The notes under the pieces are model-generated. The model ran no database searches, was not told the DNA's origin, and worked only from the letters and a program-made list of their open reading frames with translations. Source: JAXDLW01 sp050998755 (GTDB taxonomy: Bacteria > Chloroflexota > Dormibacteria > DASZGP01). Taken from it: a stretch of DNA of 64,000 nt. The DNA lies in assembly GCA_050998755.1 (NCBI GenBank), contig JBPCPW010000110.1:1-64000 (forward strand), read 5' to 3'. Made by a program: the position numbers and the translations under genes. Below are positions 41,420 through 49,982 of this stretch, one piece after another; position 1 is the first letter of the stretch, and each line of letters begins with the position of its first letter.

Positions 41420-41677
41420 ATGGCTACGGCTATCGAGAAGTACTTTGCCTGCCCGATCTGCGCCAACACGCTGGTGCCCGGGGCGACCCTGAGCTATCCC
41501 CGCGTGACCGCTGAGAAGAGTTCTGGCCAGGTCTGGGACCTGTCCGACGGCGCTCCCAGGCTGGTGCGGTGCACCCGCTGCGAAGGCACGGGCCGCCTGA
41601 TGGACCTGCGCGAGCGGTCCGACCGCCGCAACAGCACCGACCGGCGCTCCGAGACCCAGAAGCGCGCTACGCGGTAA
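41420..41677 (+). CDS. Small two-CxxC zinc-binding protein
   Basis: This 85-residue protein, from an ATG preceded by GGAGGAAGGA, has FACPICANTL and VRCTRCEGTGR, a CxxC pair and a DnaJ-like CxxCxGxG. A charged Arg-rich tail (RSDRRNSTDRRSETQKR) follows. It is probably a zinc-ribbon protein of unknown role. The longer frame upstream lacks the ribosome site and is not favoured. Confidence 0.75.
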   Translation: MATAIEKYFACPICANTLVPGATLSYPRVTAEKSSGQVWDLSDGAPRLVRCTRCEGTGRLMDLRERSDRRNSTDRRSETQKRATR

Positions 41678-41697
41678 GATCACCCGCTGTGAGTAAA

Positions 41698-41778
41698 CCC
41701 CGAGAGCGCTCGGGGAGGGCCTAGGCGCGAAGGCCGGTTCTCCCCTTCCACCCGGAGAACCGAAGAGGCAGGCCCGCC
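41698..41778 (+). promoter_or_regulatory. Structured 5' leader with alternative pairings
   Basis: The leader before the MgtE_N/CBS gene has a perfect hairpin CCCCGAG/CTCGGGG (41698-41715) and another, CGGTTCTCC/GGAGAACCG (41735-41743/41754-41762). The strand GGGCCT (41717-41722) can pair either locally with AGGCC (41731-41735) or distally with AGGCCC (41770-41775), which lies between the GAGG ribosome site and the ATG. Such mutually exclusive pairing is typical of a translation switch. No named riboswitch class was recognised. Confidence 0.5.
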
Positions 41779-43026
41779 ATGATCTTTCTCAGCGACTTTC
41801 TCCGCGCGGAGATCGTTGACAGCCACCAGCGCCGCGTTGGACGCGTCGGGGATCTCATCGTGCGCATGCAAGACCCCTTCCCGGTGATCGACGGCATCGT
41901 CCTGCGCGGCCGCGGCGGAAGGTCGGTGATTTCGTGGTCGTCGGTAAGGTCGTTTGAGGGCAAGGAGCTGGCCCTGAAATCCGCCCGCGCTGACGTGGTT
42001 CGCTCGCCCGCCGACGAGGATGCCACCTGGCTCGCGCGAGACGTGTTGGACAAGCAGATCGTGGACACCGACGGCCACCGCGTGGTGCGAGTCAACGACC
42101 TCCAGCTGTCACCGGTGAAGGGCGCGCTGTTGCTGGTTGGTGTGGACATCGGCGGCCGCGGCCTGATGCGCCGCCTGGGGCTCGAGGACCTGGGCAGGTC
42201 GCTGGCCCACGCGGCGCGGCGCGATTGGGCCCAGAAGCTGATCGCCTGGGACGCCGTGGACACCGTGGAGACCAACCTCGAGTCGGTCAAGCTGCGCATC
42301 AGCCACCAGAAGCTGGCCAAGATGCACCCCGCGGATATCGCCGACGTTGCCGAGCGCCTCTCCGCCCGCCAGCGCGATGCCATCTTCGCCACCCTCAACG
42401 ATGAGATCGCCGCTGACACCCTGCAGGAGATGGAACCCGAGGACCAGGTTGAGGTCCTCGAGCGCCTGGACCTCGAGCGCGCGGCCGACATCCTCGAAGA
42501 GATGGACCCCGACGAGGCCGCCGACCTGCTGGCCGACCTACCCGACTACCAGGCCGAGGCGCTGCTGAAGAAGATGCGCGAGGACGAGGCCGAGGACGTC
42601 GAGGAGTTGCTGGCCTATGAGGACGACACCGCCGGGGGCCTGATGACCACCGAGTACGTAACCGTCACCAGCGACCTCAGTGCCCTGGAGTCAATTCAGC
42701 GCATCCGCCAGCTTGAGCCCGAGGCGGAGTCGATCTACTACGTGTATGTGGTCGACCGCCACGAGAACCTGATCGGGGTGCTCTCGCTGCGCGACCTGAT
42801 CGTCGCCCAGCCGAAGACCACGGTGGTCGATTTCATGAACCGCCAGGTCATCAGCGTGCACCTCGACGACACCGCCAGGGACGTGGCCGAGATCATCCGT
42901 AAGTACAACCTGCTGGCGGTCCCGGTGGTCGATGTTGACGACCACCTCGAGGGCATCATCACCGTCGATGACGTGATGGACACCCTGCTCTCGGGCGGCG
43001 GCCGCGGCCGCCGGCGGTTCTTCTGA
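41779..43026 (+). CDS. PRC-barrel/MgtE_N/CBS cytosolic Mg2+-sensor-like protein
   Basis: The 415-residue protein has two PRC-barrel-like segments (about residues 1-75 and 85-150) and an MgtE N-terminal superhelical domain (about 175-275, with MHPADIADVAERLS and LEEMDPDEAADLLADLPD). A CBS pair (about 285-405) follows. It is the Mg2+-sensing half of an MgtE channel without its transmembrane pore. It lies 23 bp upstream of an NRAMP-type transporter, which it probably gates. The two likely form a split transporter/regulator system. Confidence 0.85.
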   Translation: MIFLSDFLRAEIVDSHQRRVGRVGDLIVRMQDPFPVIDGIVLRGRGGRSVISWSSVRSFEGKELALKSARADVVRSPADEDATWLARDVLDKQIVDTDGHRVVRVNDLQLSPVKGALLLVGVDIGGRGLMRRLGLEDLGRSLAHAARRDWAQKLIAWDAVDTVETNLESVKLRISHQKLAKMHPADIADVAERLSARQRDAIFATLNDEIAADTLQEMEPEDQVEVLERLDLERAADILEEMDPDEAADLLADLPDYQAEALLKKMREDEAEDVEELLAYEDDTAGGLMTTEYVTVTSDLSALESIQRIRQLEPEAESIYYVYVVDRHENLIGVLSLRDLIVAQPKTTVVDFMNRQVISVHLDDTARDVAEIIRKYNLLAVPVVDVDDHLEGIITVDDVMDTLLSGGGRGRRRFF

Positions 43027-43049
43027 TGAGCGCACGCAGGTGAGCAACG

Positions 43050-44372
43050 ATGGCAGCCAACCTCCGCGAGCTTTTCCGCCTCCGGCCTGACAGCAAGGGC
43101 TTCCGCGGTTTCCTCGGGCGCCGCCGGATCCAGGTTGTCCTGTTCCTGGGGATCCTCGGGCCCGGGCTGATCACCTCGACCGCGGACAACGACGCCGGTG
43201 GAATATTCACCTGGGCATCGGCCGGCAGCAAGTACGGCTACGACATGCTCTGGCTGCTACTGGTGGTGACCGTCGCGTTGATGGTGGTCCAGGAGTTCAA
43301 TGCCCGCCTTGGCGTGGTCTCCGGAAAGGGACTGGCGGACCTGATTCGCGAGCGGTTTGGGGTGCGCATCACAGTCTTCGCGATGGCCCTTCTATTGGTC
43401 GCCAACGTGGCCACGGTGATCGCTGAATTCGCCGGGATCGCGCTTGCCGGCGAGGCCTTCAACGTGCCCCGCCTGGTGACCGTTCCGCTGGCCGCCTTGG
43501 TGGTCTGGTTCCTGGTCCTTCGGGGCACCTATGCGGTAGTCGAGAAAGTCTTTTTGGCATTCGCGCTGGTGTACCTGACGTACGTGGTCTCAGGTTTCGC
43601 CGTGCACCCACCGTGGGGTGAGATCGCCCGCCACGTGGTGGCACCGAAAATTCAGCTCAACTCCGAATACCTGCTGTTGGCGGTGGCCATCGTGGGCACC
43701 ACGATCACCCCCTGGATGCAGTTCTACCTGCAGGCATCGGTGGTGGACAAGGGGCTGCGCGAGGAGGAGCTGCCCTACGCCCGCGCCGACGTGTTCTTCG
43801 GCTCGTTCTTCACCGACTTCATCGACTTCTTCATCGTCGTCGCGACCGCCGCCACGATCTACGCGGCGCACGGTTCGACCAACATTGTCGACGCCAAGGA
43901 TGCGGCCCAGGCGCTTGGGCCGGTGGCGGGCCAGTTCGCCAAGGCCCTGTTCGTGGTCGGGTTGGCGGGGGCGTCGATGCTGGCGGCGGCGATCCTGCCG
44001 CTCTCGACGGCCTACGCGGTGACCGAGGCCTTCGGCTGGGAGCGCGGGGTCGGCTTCTCCGTGCGCGACGCGCCGGCCTTCTTTTTGATCTTCACTGGCC
44101 TGATCGTCGTGGGCGCGGTGACTATCCTGTTCCCCGGCATCCCACTCACCGCGGTAACCCTGCTCAGCCAGGACGTCAACGGTCTGATCCTGCCGGCCAT
44201 CCTGGTCTTCATGTTCATCCTCATCAACGACAAACGGGTGATGGGGAAGTACGCCAACGGTCCCTTCGCCAACATCATCGGGGGACTGACCATCGCCGCA
44301 GTCATCGCCCTGACGGGGCTGCTGCTGCTTTCAACCGTTCCCGGGTTCCCCTGGCTGCACCTCGGGGGCTGA
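43050..44372 (+). CDS. NRAMP-family metal transporter, probable NRMT-like
   Basis: The 440-residue protein has about 11 membrane helices and the NRAMP/SLC11 fold. Helix 1 reads GPGLITSTADNDAGGIFTWA, so the classical DPGN metal site is replaced by an ADNDAGG form. Helix 6 reads TTITPWMQFYLQASVV where MPHN is usual. These substitutions and the adjacent MgtE_N/CBS protein suggest Mg2+ (as in NRAMP-related magnesium transporters) rather than Mn2+ or Fe2+. The 3' end overlaps the next gene by 42 bp, convergently. Confidence 0.87.
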   Translation: MAANLRELFRLRPDSKGFRGFLGRRRIQVVLFLGILGPGLITSTADNDAGGIFTWASAGSKYGYDMLWLLLVVTVALMVVQEFNARLGVVSGKGLADLIRERFGVRITVFAMALLLVANVATVIAEFAGIALAGEAFNVPRLVTVPLAALVVWFLVLRGTYAVVEKVFLAFALVYLTYVVSGFAVHPPWGEIARHVVAPKIQLNSEYLLLAVAIVGTTITPWMQFYLQASVVDKGLREEELPYARADVFFGSFFTDFIDFFIVVATAATIYAAHGSTNIVDAKDAAQALGPVAGQFAKALFVVGLAGASMLAAAILPLSTAYAVTEAFGWERGVGFSVRDAPAFFLIFTGLIVVGAVTILFPGIPLTAVTLLSQDVNGLILPAILVFMFILINDKRVMGKYANGPFANIIGGLTIAAVIALTGLLLLSTVPGFPWLHLGG

Positions 44373-44822
44373 CGCTGCCGCCCCGCGCTGAGCCCTGGCC
44401 AACCCGGCGCTGCTGGCGAAGCGCGCAACCTGCTCGGTGTTCCACCACCGGAACTTGAAGGTTCGCAGCACTCGCCCCTCGGGGTCCAGCACCCTGAGCC
44501 CCCCGCCCATGGCCTCGATCGCGCCAACCTCGGCCCGGTTCCAGCCGACCCGCGGGCGGCCCAGCAGGCGGTACTCCACGCGTTCGCCGGTCACGAACAT
44601 TCCCGTCGAGCGGGAGCTGCCGTAGAGCACGTACGCCGGCAGCGCAAAGATCACGAAGAAAACAAGCGAGACCATGAACCCCAGCGCACTCGGTGGGGTG
44701 CGAATCATCCCCACCACAATCAGCAGCGCGATGAGCGCAAACACCGCGGCGACGATGTCGCCCGCGGGTGCCGCCTGTCGCAGGGACTTGACGGGACCCT
44801 CGGTGGTCGGGTTTTCAGCCAT
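44331..44822 (-). CDS. Membrane protein with PH-like domain
   Basis: The 163-residue protein has two adjacent transmembrane helices (about residues 22-42 and 47-68). A soluble part (TGERVEYRLLGRPRVGWNRA, then RVLRTFKFRWWN) resembles bacterial PH-like domains that follow two helices. The role is unknown. It overlaps the NRAMP gene end and lies 9 bp downstream of the PfkB kinase gene on the same strand, possibly co-transcribed with it. Confidence 0.7.
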   Translation of the reverse strand: MAENPTTEGPVKSLRQAAPAGDIVAAVFALIALLIVVGMIRTPPSALGFMVSLVFFVIFALPAYVLYGSSRSTGMFVTGERVEYRLLGRPRVGWNRAEVGAIEAMGGGLRVLDPEGRVLRTFKFRWWNTEQVARFASSAGLARAQRGAAASAPEVQPGEPGNG

Positions 44823-44831
44823 GGAGCAGTT

Positions 44832-45788
44832 TCATTGCGGGTCTACCTCTTGCTCGACCGTGAGTTGGTACCGCGACATTCTGTCGTACAGGGCTTCCCG
44901 GGTCATCCCGACCAGCCCACCCAGGCCGGGTTCCTGAATCGCGAAAGAGGCGCACACGATGCCCCAACGCAGCGCCTCGACCAGGTCTGTCGACCGCAGC
45001 GCCGGGTACTCCTCGTCGCGCAACCACGTGCCCGCCGCCTCATCCGGGAGGCGCTGCGCCAGGCGCCCCAGGAACCCGCCCGCCAGGGCATCGCCGGCGC
45101 CGGTCGGATCGATAACGTCCACGGGGCAGGCCGGCAGCTCGTAGATCGCGGCAGGGGTCCAGAGTTCGGCACCGTTGGCACCGCGTTTGACCACCACGCA
45201 GTCCAGGCTGAAGCGCGCCATCACCAGCGACGCCGGGGCATCGGTCTCGCCCCCTGACAACAGCCTGATCTCTGTCTCTGTGCCCAGCAGGATGCGCGCG
45301 GCCGATACCGCGCGCCCCACCATCTCCCGCTGCTGCTGGATGAACACGTCCATGGTGTCGATTGCCAATAGGGAGCCGTGAGGAGCCGCATGGGCGACAT
45401 CGAGCTGGGCGATGGGGTCGCAGCTGCCGAGGAGAATCACCCGCGACCAGCTCTCCGCCGCATCGAGGCGTGGCCGGTATCCCTCCGACGACCCGGCGAA
45501 CCGTCCCACCGTTTGGGCCTCGCCGCCCGCGGTCTCTCGCGTTGCGTGCCACCGGTAGGTGGGGGCGTCGATCGTCGATAGCGCGGTGAGGTTGGCAAAG
45601 GCCAGCGTCTCGCGCGTCTCCTGCTCGGCGTCCTGCCCCACCGGTGCGACCACGGTCACCGGGCCGAAGTGCCGGGCGGCGAGGGCGAAGTAGCTGGCCG
45701 AGCCGCCGAGCTGACCGTGAAGCGACAGCGCCGGTGACTCCACGTAGTCACGCGTGATGGTCCCGACTACCAGCGTTCCCTCCGCCAT
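44832..45788 (-). CDS. PfkB-family carbohydrate kinase
   Basis: The 318-residue ribokinase-like enzyme phosphorylates a sugar or nucleoside. The N-terminal LHGQLGGSASYFALAAR is the substrate-side GG motif, and VIDPTGAGDALAGGFLGRL carries the anion hole and catalytic Asp. The protein is typical in length. The substrate cannot be told. It is divergent from hom, with only 58 bp between the start codons. Confidence 0.88.
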   Translation of the reverse strand: MAEGTLVVGTITRDYVESPALSLHGQLGGSASYFALAARHFGPVTVVAPVGQDAEQETRETLAFANLTALSTIDAPTYRWHATRETAGGEAQTVGRFAGSSEGYRPRLDAAESWSRVILLGSCDPIAQLDVAHAAPHGSLLAIDTMDVFIQQQREMVGRAVSAARILLGTETEIRLLSGGETDAPASLVMARFSLDCVVVKRGANGAELWTPAAIYELPACPVDVIDPTGAGDALAGGFLGRLAQRLPDEAAGTWLRDEEYPALRSTDLVEALRWGIVCASFAIQEPGLGGLVGMTREALYDRMSRYQLTVEQEVDPQ

Positions 45789-45832
45789 GGATTAGAACTA
45801 TGGCCCACCTCTTGGCCCCCCCGTGTCTTCGA

Positions 45833-45838
45833 TACAAT
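45833..45838 (+). promoter_or_regulatory. -10 box of leaderless hom promoter
   Basis: TACAAT lies 8 nt before the ATG at 45847. No ribosome site is present. Confidence 0.5.
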
Positions 45839-45846
45839 TCGCGGCC

Positions 45847-47136
45847 ATGGCCGAGCCCCTGAAATACGGAGTCGGCCTGCTCGGTCTCGGCACCGTCGGA
45901 ACTCAGGTCGCAGAGCGGCTGGAGCGGGGCAGCGAGCTGGTGCAGCGCCGGACCGGAGTCGAACTGTCCCTCAAGCGTGTGCTGGTGCGCGACACCACCA
46001 AGGCCCGCGTCTTCACGCCCACCGCCCGCCTGACGGCGAATGCCGCCGAGGTCATCGAGGACCCCGAGGTGGACATCGTGGTGGAGGTGATCGGGGGCGA
46101 GACGCCGGCTCACGAGTACCTGCGCAGCGCGATCCTGGCCGGCAAGCACGTGGTCACCGCCAACAAGGAGGTCATGGCCAAGCACGGCCCCGACCTGCTG
46201 GAGCTGGCCCTGGAGAAGGGCGTCGACATCTACTTCGAGGCGGCGGTGGGCGGGGGCATCCCGCTGATCTCGACGTTCAAGATCGACCTCCTGGCCAATG
46301 AGATCAACCGCATCGAGGCGATCATCAACGGCACCACCAACTACATCCTCGACGGCATGTCGCAGGGCAAGACCTACGAGCAGGCCCTGGAGGAGGCGCG
46401 TGGCCTGGGGTACGCCGAGGCCGACCCCAGCAGCGACGTCGACGGCCACGACTCCGTCTTCAAGCTGTGCATCATGGCGTCGATCGCCTTCAGCTCACGA
46501 TTCCACCCCGAGCAGGTGTACCGCGAGGGGATAACCGAGCTCGACCCCAAGGACTTCGGCCACGCGCGCGACATGGGCTACGCCATCAAGCTGGTGGCCG
46601 AGGGACGCAAGCGCGACGGTGCGGTGGAACTCAAGGTGCACCCAACGCTGATTCCCCACGCTCACCTGCTGTCGCAGGTCTCCGGTAGCAACAACGCGGT
46701 GGTGATCGACGGCGACCTGGTGGGTTCCGTCCTGCTCTACGGCCAGGGGGCCGGCGGGCGGCCCACGGCGAGCGCGGTGGTGGGCGACCTGATCGACCTG
46801 GTGCACTCCATGCGCAAGGGTGTCAACAACCGGGTCCCGATGTGGTTTGACCGCAACTACCCGCTGCATCCATTTGATGAGGTGATCAGCCGCGCGTATT
46901 TCCGAATGGAGGTGGAGGATCGCCCTGGGGTGCTCGCCGACATCACCACCGTCTTCGGCAAGCACCAGGTTTCAATTGATTCGATCGTCCAGAAGTCGGT
47001 CGACGCCACCAATACGACCGCAGAACTGGTGGTGCTGACCCACCCCGCCCGGGAGAGGGTGCTGCAGGGCGCCCGGGCCGACTTCGAGGCGCTGTCATGC
47101 GTGCGCCAGGTCAACGCCTTTCTGCGGGTGCAATGA
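45847..47136 (+). CDS. hom: Homoserine dehydrogenase
   Basis: From the ATG at 45847 this is a 429-residue enzyme reducing aspartate semialdehyde to homoserine. Visible are the NAD(P) motif GLLGLGTVGTQVAERL, VTANKEVMAKHG, FEAAVGGGIPLI, INGTTNYILDGM and a C-terminal ACT domain (VEDRPGVLADITTVFGKHQV) for feedback by threonine. It leads the hom-thrC-thrB-lysC block. The start sits directly behind a TACAAT box, so a GTG further upstream is rejected. Confidence 0.96.
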   Translation: MAEPLKYGVGLLGLGTVGTQVAERLERGSELVQRRTGVELSLKRVLVRDTTKARVFTPTARLTANAAEVIEDPEVDIVVEVIGGETPAHEYLRSAILAGKHVVTANKEVMAKHGPDLLELALEKGVDIYFEAAVGGGIPLISTFKIDLLANEINRIEAIINGTTNYILDGMSQGKTYEQALEEARGLGYAEADPSSDVDGHDSVFKLCIMASIAFSSRFHPEQVYREGITELDPKDFGHARDMGYAIKLVAEGRKRDGAVELKVHPTLIPHAHLLSQVSGSNNAVVIDGDLVGSVLLYGQGAGGRPTASAVVGDLIDLVHSMRKGVNNRVPMWFDRNYPLHPFDEVISRAYFRMEVEDRPGVLADITTVFGKHQVSIDSIVQKSVDATNTTAELVVLTHPARERVLQGARADFEALSCVRQVNAFLRVQ

Positions 47137-47164
47137 GCGCAGCGCAGCGGAGCGTTGTTCGGCA

Positions 47165-48229
47165 ATGATGCCTCGCAACCAGCGAGCCGGCGTCCTGGAA
47201 CGCTACGCCGAGCACCTGCCACTGACCGAGCGGACGCCGCGAATCACCATGGGCGAGGGGGGGACGCCGCTGATCCACTCCGTCAACATCGGACCGGGCC
47301 TGGGGATCAAGGACCTGCATTTCAAGTTCGAGGGATTGAACCCGACCGGGTCGTTCAAGGACCGGGGGATGGTGGTGGCGGTTGCCAAAGCGATGGAGAG
47401 CGGGGCGCGGACGTTGATGTGCGCCTCGACCGGCAACACCTCGGCCAGCGCGGCGGCCTATGCCGGGCGCTTCGGCCTGCGCTGCGTCGTGATGATCCCG
47501 CGGGGCAAGATCGCGCCCTCCAAGCTGGTCCAGGCGCAGGTCTACGGCGCGCGGGTGGTGGAGGTTGACGGCAACTTTGACGATGCGCTCAACGCGGTGC
47601 GCGAGCTTGGTCACCACGACGGCGTCGAGGTGGTGAACTCGATCAACCCCTACCGCATCGAGGGCCAGAAGACGGCGGCCTACGAGGTTGTCGAGGACCT
47701 CGGTGACGCCCCGGATTTCCTCTTCATCCCGGTGGGCAACGCCGGCAACATCACGGCCTACTGGAAGGGTTTCAAAGAAAACCACGAGCAGGGCAAATCA
47801 ACCCAGCTGCCGCGGATGATCGGCGCCCAGGCGGAGGGCGCGGCGCCCATTGTCAGCGGCCAGGTGGTGGTGCATCCAAAGACCGTGGCATCGGCGATCC
47901 GCATCGGCAACCCCGCGTCGTGGGAGCAGGCGACAACCGCGCGCGACGACAGCGGGGGCGCCATCGAGGCGGTGTCCGACGGCGAAATCCTTGCCGCCCA
48001 GCGCCTCCTGGCTTCCACCGAGGGGATCTTCGCCGAGCCCGCCAGCGCCGCCAGCGTGGCGCTCCTGGCCAAGATGGCGCACGCCCGGCGCATCCCACCC
48101 GGCAGCCGCGTGGTCTGTGTCCTGACCGGCAGCGGCCTCAAGGACCCGGCGGCCACCGAGGAACACCTGATCGCCCCCCTCCAGCTCCCCGCCGACGCCC
48201 GGGCCATCGCCAAGGCCCTGAAGCTCTAA
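47165..48229 (+). CDS. thrC: Threonine synthase
   Basis: The 354-residue PLP enzyme makes threonine from O-phosphohomoserine. The Schiff-base Lys lies in NPTGSFKDRGM and the phosphate loop in PVGNAGNITAYWKGF. CASTGNTSASAAAYA is characteristic of the group. It is the short, class II-like form common in GC-rich bacteria. It starts 28 bp after hom, and two adjacent ATGs (47165, 47168) could serve. Confidence 0.95.
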   Translation: MMPRNQRAGVLERYAEHLPLTERTPRITMGEGGTPLIHSVNIGPGLGIKDLHFKFEGLNPTGSFKDRGMVVAVAKAMESGARTLMCASTGNTSASAAAYAGRFGLRCVVMIPRGKIAPSKLVQAQVYGARVVEVDGNFDDALNAVRELGHHDGVEVVNSINPYRIEGQKTAAYEVVEDLGDAPDFLFIPVGNAGNITAYWKGFKENHEQGKSTQLPRMIGAQAEGAAPIVSGQVVVHPKTVASAIRIGNPASWEQATTARDDSGGAIEAVSDGEILAAQRLLASTEGIFAEPASAASVALLAKMAHARRIPPGSRVVCVLTGSGLKDPAATEEHLIAPLQLPADARAIAKALKL

Positions 48230-48239
48230 CAGGGTGCGG

Positions 48240-48650
48240 TCAGGGGACCGGGACCACCTCGAGCAGGTCGCCAAGCACCCTGAAATCTGATGGGTTCCGT
48301 GTGTAGAGCGGCAGCCCATGGGCCAGCGCACTCGCCGCAATCAGAAGGTCGACCGCCCGGCTCCCTCGTACTTTCTGGCCTGCGGCGGTAACCTCCGCGG
48401 AGACTCGGCCGAAAGCGCGAGCCGCAACCACGTCGAACGGCAACGGGTCGAACAGCTCGGCCCGCTGAGCCACCTCCTGGCGACGGGCGCGTTCGGCGGG
48501 GTCCACGGCCGAATGTGGACCCGCGGCTAGCTCGGCCAGGGTGAGAGTGGAGATTGCGAACTCCCGCGGGAGGTTCGCCGCCGCAACGTAGACGAGGTCA
48601 ATGACCACGGAGGTGTCCAGGAGGCCCCGCGCGTGGCGTTGCTCAGGCAC
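48240..48650 (-). CDS. vapC: PIN-domain toxin VapC
   Basis: The 136-residue toxin has LLDTSVVIDLVYV, LTLAELAAGPH and AVDLLIAASALAHG. It is partnered by a Phd-type antitoxin upstream. The pair is inserted antisense between thrC and thrB, splitting the threonine genes. Confidence 0.9.
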   Translation of the reverse strand: MPEQRHARGLLDTSVVIDLVYVAAANLPREFAISTLTLAELAAGPHSAVDPAERARRQEVAQRAELFDPLPFDVVAARAFGRVSAEVTAAGQKVRGSRAVDLLIAASALAHGLPLYTRNPSDFRVLGDLLEVVPVP

Positions 48651-48897
48651 GGGGGAAAGCGGACGGATCGGCGATCCGGTCGAGGTCCTCTCGGAAGCGC
48701 TTGAAGTCGATCCTTGGGGCGCCGGCGAACGCCGCCAGCGCCGCCTCGGCGCTCACAAAGCGACGACGCCGAATCGGACGCAGCTCTCCCACCGGGACCC
48801 CGTTCCGCGTCACCACGAATTCCTCGCCGGCGTCAAGCGCGCGCATGATGGCGCCGCTCTGGTTACGCAGCTCGCGTTGGGATATTTCTCGCGCCAT
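48643..48897 (-). CDS. Phd/YefM-type antitoxin
   Basis: From the ATG at 48897 this is an 84-residue protein. It starts MAREISQRELRNQSGAIMRA and continues with FVVTRNGVPVGELRPI, the Phd/YefM DNA-binding core, and has a C-terminal helix for toxin binding. The longer frame to 48936 covers the promoter and operator. It overlaps the toxin start by 8 bp. Confidence 0.88.
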   Translation of the reverse strand: MAREISQRELRNQSGAIMRALDAGEEFVVTRNGVPVGELRPIRRRRFVSAEAALAAFAGAPRIDFKRFREDLDRIADPSAFPRA

Positions 48898-48904
48898 GAC
48901 AGCC

Positions 48905-48922
48905 AGTGTAGCACCGGTGCTA
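48905..48922 (-). promoter_or_regulatory. -10 box overlapping a palindromic operator
   Basis: On the minus strand TACACT (48905-48910) lies 7 nt before the antitoxin ATG. It overlaps the perfect 14-bp palindrome TAGCACCGGTGCTA (48909-48922), the expected site for autorepression by the antitoxin. Confidence 0.65.
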
Positions 48923-48970
48923 CGCGGCGACCACACTCCGGCCGCCGTTGGGTCGGTTAACCTCAGCCCG

Positions 48971-49960
48971 GTGAGCGTCGCCTACAACCCCAATCGCAAG
49001 CCCGGCGTCCGCGTGGTGGTCCCGGCCAGCACAGCCAACCTGGGCCCGGGCTTCGACGTGCTCGCGCTGACGCTCGACCTGGTCAACACCTTTGACGTCT
49101 GGGAGGAGGGCGAGGGGCTGCGACTAGAGGTCAGTGGCGAGGGCGAGGGCACATTGCCGCTCGATGGCAGCAACCTCTTCGCGCTGACCTTGAACACCTT
49201 TTTCACGCTCGCCGGGTACCAGCCGCCGGGGCTTCTGATCCGCCTGCAGAACAAGATTCCGCTGGCCCGTGGGCTGGGCAGCAGCGCCTCTGTGATCGTC
49301 GGCGCGCTGCTGGCCGCGCGCTATTTGTCCGGGTACGCCATGGACGACGACCGCCTCCTGGACATGGCGGCGAGTCTCGAGGGCCACGCCGACAACGTCG
49401 CCGCCGCGTATCGTGGGGGATGCGTACTGGTTATCCCCGAGGAGGACGGTCGCCACACGGTGCGCAAGATCATCTGGCCGCAGCGCCTGGGCTGCGCGCT
49501 GTTCGTGCCGGAGTTGCTGGTCAGCACCGAGTCGGCGCGTGAGGTTCTTCCCGAGGGATACCGCACCCAGGAGGTGCTGTACAACCTTGCGCGTGTTGCC
49601 CTCTTCATCTCCGCGCTGCAGGAGCAACGCCTCGAGGACCTCAGGCTGGCAATGGAGGACAAGCTGCACCAGCCGTGGCGCGCGCAGCTGGTTCCCGGGA
49701 TGGACGTGATCATGGGCGCTGCTGTGCTCGCGGGTGCCGCCGGGGCCTGCCTGAGCGGCGCGGGCCCAACGATCCTCGCGCTGTACGACCGCGGTGCCGC
49801 CGGCAGCGCGAACCGCGGTGAGAGCATTGCCAACGCGATGAAGAGGGCGGCCGCGCAATTTGGTGTCGACGGGCGCACCATGGCGGTCGACTCGCGGGTC
49901 ATGGGGGCCGAGTTCCGGGCGTTGCAGACCGACCCCAGCGGCACCGCCCTCGTCCGCTGA
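48971..49960 (+). CDS. thrB: Homoserine kinase
   Basis: From the GTG at 48971 this is a 329-residue GHMP kinase. It starts VRVVVPASTANLGPGFDVLA, carries the ATP loop in PLARGLGSSASVIVGALLAA, and has GACLSGAGPTILAL in the C-terminal half. It phosphorylates homoserine for ThrC. The upstream open frame overlaps the antitoxin gene and is not coding. TAACCT lies 7 nt before the GTG, so it may have its own leaderless promoter after the toxin pair split the operon. Confidence 0.95.
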   Translation: MSVAYNPNRKPGVRVVVPASTANLGPGFDVLALTLDLVNTFDVWEEGEGLRLEVSGEGEGTLPLDGSNLFALTLNTFFTLAGYQPPGLLIRLQNKIPLARGLGSSASVIVGALLAARYLSGYAMDDDRLLDMAASLEGHADNVAAAYRGGCVLVIPEEDGRHTVRKIIWPQRLGCALFVPELLVSTESAREVLPEGYRTQEVLYNLARVALFISALQEQRLEDLRLAMEDKLHQPWRAQLVPGMDVIMGAAVLAGAAGACLSGAGPTILALYDRGAAGSANRGESIANAMKRAAAQFGVDGRTMAVDSRVMGAEFRALQTDPSGTALVR

Positions 49961-49982
49961 AGCTGTCCAAGAGGGCGTCGGC

